This document shows, piece after piece, positions 5,200-10,345 of a stretch of 10,345 nucleotides of DNA (position 1 is the stretch's first letter; each line of letters opens with the position of its first letter). The notes under the pieces were generated by a model. It searched no databases. It worked only from the letters and a program-made list of their open reading frames with translations, and was not told where the DNA came from. Made by a program: the position numbers and the translations under genes. The DNA is from Bacteroidales bacterium GP2 (GTDB lineage Bacteria > Bacteroidota > Bacteroidia > Bacteroidales > Muribaculaceae). The stretch covers positions 1-10,345 of the forward strand of contig DAAJ01000020.1 in NCBI GenBank assembly GCA_001701115.1, in the 5' to 3' direction.

Positions 5200-6480
5200 A
5201 TGGAAAAAGACAAAGTAATTTTTGACCTCATAGAGCGCGAACACCAGCGCCAGAAAAAAGGCATCGAGCTTATCGCATCAGAAAATTTTGTGAGCGACGA
5301 TGTTATGAAGGCAATGGGTTCATGCCTCACCAACAAGTACGCTGAAGGTTATCCCGGACATCGCTACTACGGCGGCTGCGGAGTTGTTGACGAAGTAGAG
5401 CAGATTGCCATTGACCGCGTAAAGGAGCTTTTCGGAGCTGAATATGCCAATGTGCAGCCCCACTCCGGCGCACAGGCAAATATGGCTGTGTTCATGTCGG
5501 TTCTCAAACCGGGCGATAAATTCCTCGGTCTCAATCTGAGCCACGGCGGACACCTGAGCCACGGAAGCCCTGTGAACTTCTCCGGTCTCATGTTCCAGGC
5601 ACTTGACTATAATGTGAGCAAGGAAACCGGTCTTGTCGATTATGACCAGATGGAGGAGATTGCCCTCAAGGAGCGCCCGAAACTCATTGTCGGCGGCGCA
5701 AGCGCATATTCACGCGAATGGGATTATGCCCGCATGCGCAAGATTGCTGACGAAATCGGTGCTATACTCATGATTGACATGGCTCACCCCGCAGGGCTCA
5801 TTGCTGCCGGGCTGCTCGACAATCCACTGAAATACGCCCATATCGTAACATCAACAACCCATAAGACCCTCCGCGGTCCCCGTGGCGGACTGATTCTCCT
5901 TGGCAAGGATTTTGAAAATCCTTTCGGAAAGACCAACAACAAAGGCGAACTGCGCAAAATGTCTTCACTGCTTGACAGCGCTGTGTTCCCCGGAGTGCAG
6001 GGCGGTCCGCTCGAACATGTCATCGCCGCCAAAGCCGTTGCTTTCGGCGAAGCGCTCAAGCCTGAATACAAGGAGTATCAGAAGCAGGTGCAGAAAAACG
6101 CCAAGGCTATGGCGGAGGCGCTCATCGCCAAAGGCTACAATATTGTGAGCGGCGGCACAGACAACCATTGCATCCTTGTTGACCTGCGCACCAAGTTCCC
6201 CGAACTCACCGGCAAGGTTGCCGAGAAAGCACTCGTTGAAGCAGACATCACCGCAAACAAAAACATGGTGCCGTTTGATACCCGCTCACCTTTCCAGACC
6301 TCAGGCATCCGCCTCGGCACTCCCGCAATCACAACCCGCGGAGTGAAAGAGGGCGAAATGGCTAAGATTGTGGATATGATTGACGAGGTTCTCACCGCTC
6401 CGGACAGCGAAGCTGTTATCGGCGATGTGCGCAAGCGCGTCAACGACATGATGGAGAATTATCCCATTTTTGCTTATTGA
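5200..6480 (+). CDS. glyA: Serine hydroxymethyltransferase
   Basis: GlyA interconverts serine and glycine with transfer of the one-carbon unit to tetrahydrofolate, using pyridoxal phosphate, and is the main cytoplasmic source of methylene-tetrahydrofolate. The 426-residue length fits the bacterial enzyme. Motifs in order: GIELIASENF (21-30), TNKYAEGYPGHRYYGG (44-59), the cofactor-binding VQPHSGAQANMAV (85-97), MIDMAHPAGL (191-200) and the cofactor-lysine site TSTTHKTLRGPRGG (217-230), where K222 forms the internal aldimine. The C-terminal folate region SGIRLGTPA is also present. The start ATG has a promoter 33 bp upstream and an A-rich leader instead of a Shine-Dalgarno site. lgt follows 7 bp downstream, so glyA is probably the first gene of a five-gene unit. 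Identification is secure. Confidence 0.98.
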   Translation: MEKDKVIFDLIEREHQRQKKGIELIASENFVSDDVMKAMGSCLTNKYAEGYPGHRYYGGCGVVDEVEQIAIDRVKELFGAEYANVQPHSGAQANMAVFMSVLKPGDKFLGLNLSHGGHLSHGSPVNFSGLMFQALDYNVSKETGLVDYDQMEEIALKERPKLIVGGASAYSREWDYARMRKIADEIGAILMIDMAHPAGLIAAGLLDNPLKYAHIVTSTTHKTLRGPRGGLILLGKDFENPFGKTNNKGELRKMSSLLDSAVFPGVQGGPLEHVIAAKAVAFGEALKPEYKEYQKQVQKNAKAMAEALIAKGYNIVSGGTDNHCILVDLRTKFPELTGKVAEKALVEADITANKNMVPFDTRSPFQTSGIRLGTPAITTRGVKEGEMAKIVDMIDEVLTAPDSEAVIGDVRKRVNDMMENYPIFAY

Positions 6481-6487
6481 TTCAACT

Positions 6488-7354
6488 ATGCTTGATTTCA
6501 TAGTATGGAACGCTAATCCCGATATCATCTCCGGACCAATAACCGTGAGATGGTACGGGCTTATGTTTGCTGTAGGTTTCCTGCTCGGCTACAATATTCT
6601 CGGCAGAATCTACAAGCATGAGGGCGCACCTGAGAAATGGCTCGGTATTCTCCTGCTTTGGGTTGTCGGCGCCACCATCATCGGGGCACGCCTCGGACAC
6701 GTTTTCTTCTATGAATGGAGCTACTACAGCGCCCACCCTCTTGAAATAGTGAAAGTGTGGGAAGGCGGGCTTGCAAGCCATGGAGGCACCATAGGCATAA
6801 TTCTCGCGGTCATCTTGTACTCGATTTTCACGACCAAGCGCAATCCTATTTGGACTTTTGACCGCCTTGTGATACCTATCGCGCTTGTCGGCGGAATGAT
6901 ACGCATTGGCAATCTCATGAACTCCGAGATTTTCGGCACGGCGACCGACCTGCCGTGGGGATTCATGTTCATCCGCTCGCGCCAGTGGCATGAAATGTAC
7001 GAGGGGCTTGCCTGCCATCCGACCCAGCTGTATGAAGCATTCTGCTATTTCGCACTGTTCGCATTGCTGATGTGGATGTACTGGCGCAAGAATGCGGAAA
7101 CCCGCCCCGGGCTTATATTCGGAGTGTTCTTCATAGGCATTTTCCTGCCCCGCTTCCTGATTGAGTTCATAAAAAACGACCAGGTGGGCTTTGAGGCAAA
7201 CATGACGCTGAACATGGGACAGTTGCTCAGCATACCGTTTATTCTCGCAGGAATATTCCTCGTTATCTGGGCAATGACGCATCCCAAGGTGAAAATTGAT
7301 TTTCCCAACAGGTTTGCCGACGAGGAGACTCCGGTAAAAAGAAAAAGAAAATGA
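6488..7354 (+). CDS. lgt: Prolipoprotein diacylglyceryl transferase
   Basis: Lgt is an inner-membrane enzyme that moves a diacylglyceryl group from phosphatidylglycerol to the lipobox cysteine of prolipoproteins, the first step of lipoprotein maturation. The 288-residue protein is polytopic with about seven hydrophobic segments. The key elements are visible: VRWYGLMF (20-27), the GGLASHGG loop with H98, the Lgt signature GGMIRIGNLMNSEIFG (135-150) with R139 and E147, HPTQLYE (177-183), and R222 with E226 in the later PRFLIEF segment. These correspond to the essential His and Arg residues of E. coli Lgt. The ATG at 6488 is chosen; an in-frame TTG at 6470 would overlap glyA and add six residues. 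The C-terminus is very basic (PVKRKRK), as expected for a cytoplasmic tail. It overlaps bioD by ATGA. The window's lipoprotein is one likely substrate. Confidence 0.97.
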   Translation: MLDFIVWNANPDIISGPITVRWYGLMFAVGFLLGYNILGRIYKHEGAPEKWLGILLLWVVGATIIGARLGHVFFYEWSYYSAHPLEIVKVWEGGLASHGGTIGIILAVILYSIFTTKRNPIWTFDRLVIPIALVGGMIRIGNLMNSEIFGTATDLPWGFMFIRSRQWHEMYEGLACHPTQLYEAFCYFALFALLMWMYWRKNAETRPGLIFGVFFIGIFLPRFLIEFIKNDQVGFEANMTLNMGQLLSIPFILAGIFLVIWAMTHPKVKIDFPNRFADEETPVKRKRK

Positions 7355-8004
7355 AAGAAGGCGAAGGTGAAATAATTTTTATAAGCGGCACCGACACCGA
7401 CGCCGGTAAAAGCTACGCCACAGGCTGGCTCGCCGCACAGATTGCCGCAGAGGGCAAAAGCGTTGCCACAATGAAATTCGTGCAAACGGGCAATATCGGT
7501 TTTTCAGAGGATATAGAGGTGCACCGCCGCATAATGGGCACAGGTCCATTACCAGAAGATGCTCTCGGATTGACGGCACCGGAAATATTCACCTATCCGG
7601 CATCGCCATCTCTCGCGGCGAAAATCGACAACCGACCGGTTGACCTGCATAAAATTGAACGCAGCATGCATGAACTTGCCGGAAGGTATGAGGTGCTTCT
7701 TGTTGAAGGCGCTGGAGGACTGATGGTGCCCCTCGATTATGAAGGCACCCTGACCATTGATTTCCCGCTTGCCAACAATCTGCCGGTGTGCCTTGTCACA
7801 AACGGCAAACTTGGCTCAATCAACCACACCATCCTTGCCCTTGAAGCATTGAAAACAAGAGGTATGGCACTTCACTCGCTCCTCTATAACACTCACTTTG
7901 ACTATGACGCCACTATAGCGGAGGACTCGCTCGAATATATGAAAATGTATGTCGGGAAACTGTTCCCCGGTACACCGGTGCTTCTCGTTCCCAGTATAAA
8001 ATGA
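7351..8004 (+). CDS. bioD: ATP-dependent dethiobiotin synthetase
   Basis: BioD closes the ureido ring of 7,8-diaminopelargonate with CO2 and ATP to give dethiobiotin, the penultimate step of biotin synthesis. The 217-residue length is normal. The P-loop GTDTDAGKS is at 13-21 (K20, S21), the substrate and metal-binding MKFVQTG at 41-47 (K42), and VEGAGGLMVPL at 118-128, with E119 the conserved acidic metal ligand and GAGG the phosphate-binding turn. VTNGKLGSINHT is the later nucleotide-proximal segment. It overlaps both neighbours by 4 bp (lgt before, exonuclease after), so it is translated as part of the glyA-lgt unit. No other biotin gene (bioA, B or F) is in the window, so this copy is separate from the main pathway genes if they exist. 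Family is certain, function highly likely. Confidence 0.93.
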   Translation: MKEGEGEIIFISGTDTDAGKSYATGWLAAQIAAEGKSVATMKFVQTGNIGFSEDIEVHRRIMGTGPLPEDALGLTAPEIFTYPASPSLAAKIDNRPVDLHKIERSMHELAGRYEVLLVEGAGGLMVPLDYEGTLTIDFPLANNLPVCLVTNGKLGSINHTILALEALKTRGMALHSLLYNTHFDYDATIAEDSLEYMKMYVGKLFPGTPVLLVPSIK

Positions 8005-8642
8005 ATTCACGCACTGTCATCACCATATCAAAAGAGCAACTCGCAGACATGCCGGTGGTTGCTTATCCAGGAACCATTACCATCATCAACACTCCCGAAC
8101 AGGCTGAAACCGCGATTGAAACCATTATGCGGAGCCCTGTTGTCGGATTTGACACTGAAACGCGTCCGGCGTTCCGGAAGGGACAGACCAACAACGTTGC
8201 ACTGATGCAAGTGAGCAACGGAGAGCGCTGTTGGCTTTTCCGCATCAACAAACTCGGGCTTGAAGGTGCTGTAAAGCGTTTTCTGGAGTGCGACACAGTG
8301 CTGAAAGTGGGATTGTCGCTCAAAGATGATTTTTTCGTGATGCACCGGAGCGCGGAATTTGAACCGAAAAATTTCCTCGACCTACAAGCATTTGTCAAAA
8401 ACTACATGATTGCTGACGCAAGCCTTCAAAAAATATATGGCATATTATTCGGGGAAAGGATTTCCAAAGGGCAAAGGCTTTCAAACTGGGAAGCTGACGA
8501 GCTCAATGACGCGCAGCAGAAATATGCATCAATCGATGCCTGGGCTTGCCTGAAAATATACCGTCATCTCACCGACGGATTATTCATGCCGGAGGAATCG
8601 CCATACCTCACAACAATTGTTGAGAAAGAGCCTGAAGAATGA
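8001..8642 (+). CDS. DEDDy-type 3'-5' exonuclease domain protein
   Basis: The 213-residue protein is a single DnaQ-like exonuclease domain of the RNase D / WRN-exonuclease group. The motifs are in order: Exo I at VVGFDTETRP (47-56) with D51 and E53, Exo II at VGLSLKDDFF (103-112) with D110 as the conserved Asp, and Exo III at YASIDAWACLKIY (175-187) with Y175 and D179. The Y-x3-D spacing marks the DEDDy class, and all four metal-binding acids are present. There is no HRDC domain, unlike RNase D, so it is a stand-alone domain like the YprB/exd2-type proteins of Bacteroidetes. The substrate could be RNA or DNA and cannot be told from sequence. It starts within the bioD stop (ATGA) and overlaps the next gene in the same way. 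Strong on catalytic class, open on role. Confidence 0.92.
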   Translation: MNSRTVITISKEQLADMPVVAYPGTITIINTPEQAETAIETIMRSPVVGFDTETRPAFRKGQTNNVALMQVSNGERCWLFRINKLGLEGAVKRFLECDTVLKVGLSLKDDFFVMHRSAEFEPKNFLDLQAFVKNYMIADASLQKIYGILFGERISKGQRLSNWEADELNDAQQKYASIDAWACLKIYRHLTDGLFMPEESPYLTTIVEKEPEE

Positions 8643-8848
8643 AAAGGAGCGTTGTAATACCCGTCATATTGCTCATTTACCTTGGAGTAATGAGCTACAT
8701 CGGTCGCGGCGAGTTCCTTGCCGGACACTACCTGTTTTACTTCGGAGTGATCGGTCTGACATTGGTTGTCATATACCTGCTTCACCTCACTCTGAAAAAG
8801 AGGGAAAGGATGCGTGAACAGTCACGCAAAAACAATAAGGAGGAATAA
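8639..8848 (+). CDS. Small two-helix membrane protein, function unknown
   Basis: This 69-residue protein has two predicted membrane segments, about residues 4-20 (VVIPVILLIYLGVMSYI) and 29-52, and a strongly charged tail of about 17 residues rich in Lys, Arg and Glu. By the positive-inside rule the tail should be cytoplasmic, so both ends would be in the cytoplasm with a short loop (GRGEFLAGH) outside. No motif is recognised. Support for it being a real gene is the ATGA overlap with the exonuclease stop, the clean membrane pattern and the tight operon. The aggregated basic and acidic tail recalls small conserved membrane proteins seen in Bacteroidales, but no function is offered. It is the last gene of the glyA unit and ends 12 bp before the convergent nhaC stop. 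Confidence 0.8.
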   Translation: MKRSVVIPVILLIYLGVMSYIGRGEFLAGHYLFYFGVIGLTLVVIYLLHLTLKKRERMREQSRKNNKEE

Positions 8849-8860
8849 CTGCAATTACAT

Positions 8861-10321
8861 TTAGGCTGCCGGTTGTGCCGTCTGCACTGCAGGACGGACT
8901 TTCCATCCTGTCCATGCCATTACCAGAGTCATGACAGGGCTCATGATATTGAATATGCAGAACGGCATATAAGCAAGGGTAGCTACTCCTAACACTGCGC
9001 TTTGGGTCAGTCCGCAGGAATTCCACGGAATCAGGACAGAAGTGACAGATACAGAATCCTCTAAAGTCCTGCCGAGAAGCTGGGGCTTCACCCCTACTCT
9101 CTTGTAGCAATTCTTGTAAACATTGCCCCCGATGATAATTGAAAGGTATTGGTCACCTGTGCAAGCATTCAGGAAAATTCCGCTCGCAGCAGTGGTGCTG
9201 ACAAGATGTTTCGGAGAATGGAGATGTTTAGTAATAGAATGGGTGATTGTGGAAAGCATTCCGCTGCCAATCATCACTCCGCCGAACACCATTGCGCTGA
9301 GCACGAGGTAAACCGTTGGCAGCATTCCTGCCATTCCGGATGTCCCCATCAGAGAATCAAGCGTAGCATCGCCGGTATGGACCTGGGTAGATGTAGCAAG
9401 GATTTTCACGCAACTTGCAATATTGCTCCACACATCGCTTCCCCCGGCGAGAGCCGAAGCTATCTGAGGCTGGAAAATATAAATGCCTGCAAGACCGAAA
9501 AAGGAGCTGCACAGGAGCACCATGTCTGTGCGCACACGCATGGCGATGAGCACAGCAGTCAGAGCGGGAATTACAAGGACCCATGGAGTGGTGTTGAAAG
9601 TACCTTCGATTGCATTCCGGATATTCATCGCGCTTTCATCGCTCACAGTATCGGTAAAGAATCCAACCGCCGCATAAACTATCAAGGCAATAGTCATAGC
9701 GGGCACAGTTGTAAGCATCAGGTAGCGGATGTGGGTGAACAGGTCAACCCCGGTAGTAGTTGCCGCAAGCACAGTAGTGTCGCTCAACGGTGAAACCTTG
9801 TCACCGAAATAAGCGCCAGAAATAACCGCTCCCGCAATCCATGCCGGATTATAGCCAAGCACTGTGCCGATACCCATGAAAGCCACTCCGATTGTGGCAA
9901 TAGTTGTCCACGAAGTACCCGTGACAACCGACACAACTGCGCAGACCGCACAAGCTATCAGCAGGAAAGCTTTCGGGTTCAATACCCTGAGCCCATAGTC
10001 TATCAAAGTTGGCACAACTCCGCTCAGCATCCATGTAGCGCTCAAAGTGCCGATAAAGAACAATATTATTACTGCCGGAAATATCTGCTTTGCACTCTTG
10101 CGAATGCCAAGATACAAGGTGGAAACACGCCGCCGGGTGAAAACAAGCGACAAAGCGATGCATATCGCTGCCGCGCCAAGAAGGATAAAATAGCTGTAAT
10201 CCTGCACAACCGAGGCACCCGATACTACAATCAACCCTATTATGGAAACAAGAAGAACAACGACGGGGATTACTGACACAGCCAGACTCGGCGAATATGT
10301 GCGGTTAAATAAATTTCTCAA
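8861..10321 (-). CDS. nhaC: NhaC-family Na+/H+ antiporter
   Basis: This 486-residue polytopic inner-membrane protein belongs to the NhaC branch of the ion transporter superfamily, which exchanges Na+ for H+ (some relatives exchange organic acids such as malate and lactate). The diagnostic segment GAYFGDKVSPLSDTT is at 169-183, preceded by VTGTSWTTIATIG (133-145). A second half shows the matching FLNACTGDQYLSIIIGG (383-399) and the later ...SVTSVLIPWNSCG (424-437), as in the family. About eleven to twelve hydrophobic segments are present. There is no ATG near the N-terminus: an in-frame stop (TAA) lies at 10339-10337 and the first Met codon is residue 98, inside the conserved region. TTG at 10321-10319 is the best start and gives a normal length. 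The gene is convergent with the glyA unit. Ion specificity is inferred from family only. Confidence 0.93.
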   Translation of the reverse strand: MRNLFNRTYSPSLAVSVIPVVVLLVSIIGLIVVSGASVVQDYSYFILLGAAAICIALSLVFTRRRVSTLYLGIRKSAKQIFPAVIILFFIGTLSATWMLSGVVPTLIDYGLRVLNPKAFLLIACAVCAVVSVVTGTSWTTIATIGVAFMGIGTVLGYNPAWIAGAVISGAYFGDKVSPLSDTTVLAATTTGVDLFTHIRYLMLTTVPAMTIALIVYAAVGFFTDTVSDESAMNIRNAIEGTFNTTPWVLVIPALTAVLIAMRVRTDMVLLCSSFFGLAGIYIFQPQIASALAGGSDVWSNIASCVKILATSTQVHTGDATLDSLMGTSGMAGMLPTVYLVLSAMVFGGVMIGSGMLSTITHSITKHLHSPKHLVSTTAASGIFLNACTGDQYLSIIIGGNVYKNCYKRVGVKPQLLGRTLEDSVSVTSVLIPWNSCGLTQSAVLGVATLAYMPFCIFNIMSPVMTLVMAWTGWKVRPAVQTAQPAA

Positions 10322-10345
10322 TATATTATCGTATTTTTATGCAGC

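Noticed and set aside
6482..7282. Minus-strand frame of 266 codons opposite lgt
   Set aside because: Lgt motifs are complete on the plus strand. The antisense peptide is rich in His, Glu and Cys in a way typical of reverse-complement shadows.

Overview
The window reads as ordinary chromosome from a Bacteroidales bacterium, with roughly balanced GC. Three things point there: the hmu-type heme locus genes known from Porphyromonas and Bacteroides, promoters that fit the Bacteroidetes pattern (TTTG near -33, TAnnTTTG near -7), and the general absence of strong Shine-Dalgarno sequences. A gut commensal such as a Muribaculaceae member is plausible, but this is inference.

Layout. (1) Positions 2-1526, plus strand: the tail of a heme-utilisation operon. 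It holds an hmuT-like membrane protein cut by the window edge, an ExbB/TolQ-type proton channel (hmuU) and a small DUF2149-type ExbD-like protein (hmuV), joined by 4-bp overlaps and closed by a perfect bidirectional hairpin terminator. (2) Positions 1660-2757, minus strand: a 55-residue rubredoxin and an unassigned surface-type lipoprotein. (3) Positions 2758-3170: a 413-bp gap that is not empty. On the minus strand it encodes a highly structured RNA of about 175-210 nt with its own promoter(s) and intrinsic terminator, resembling a 6S RNA. On the plus strand it holds the pyrB promoter. (4) Positions 3171-5132, plus strand: pyrB, pyrI and a flavin reductase-like gene. (5) Positions 5200-8848, plus strand: glyA, lgt, bioD, a DEDDy 3'-5' exonuclease and a small two-helix membrane protein, the last four linked by 4-bp overlaps and behind a glyA promoter. 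(6) Positions 8861-10321, minus strand: an NhaC-type antiporter with a TTG start, convergent with the previous operon.

Most genes are housekeeping: pyrimidine synthesis, one-carbon metabolism, lipoprotein acylation, biotin synthesis and cation exchange. The parts most worth a second look are the structured RNA between the lipoprotein gene and pyrB, and the dedicated ExbB/ExbD-like pair in the heme locus. I found no CRISPR array, insertion sequence, tRNA, rRNA, phage gene or defence system.
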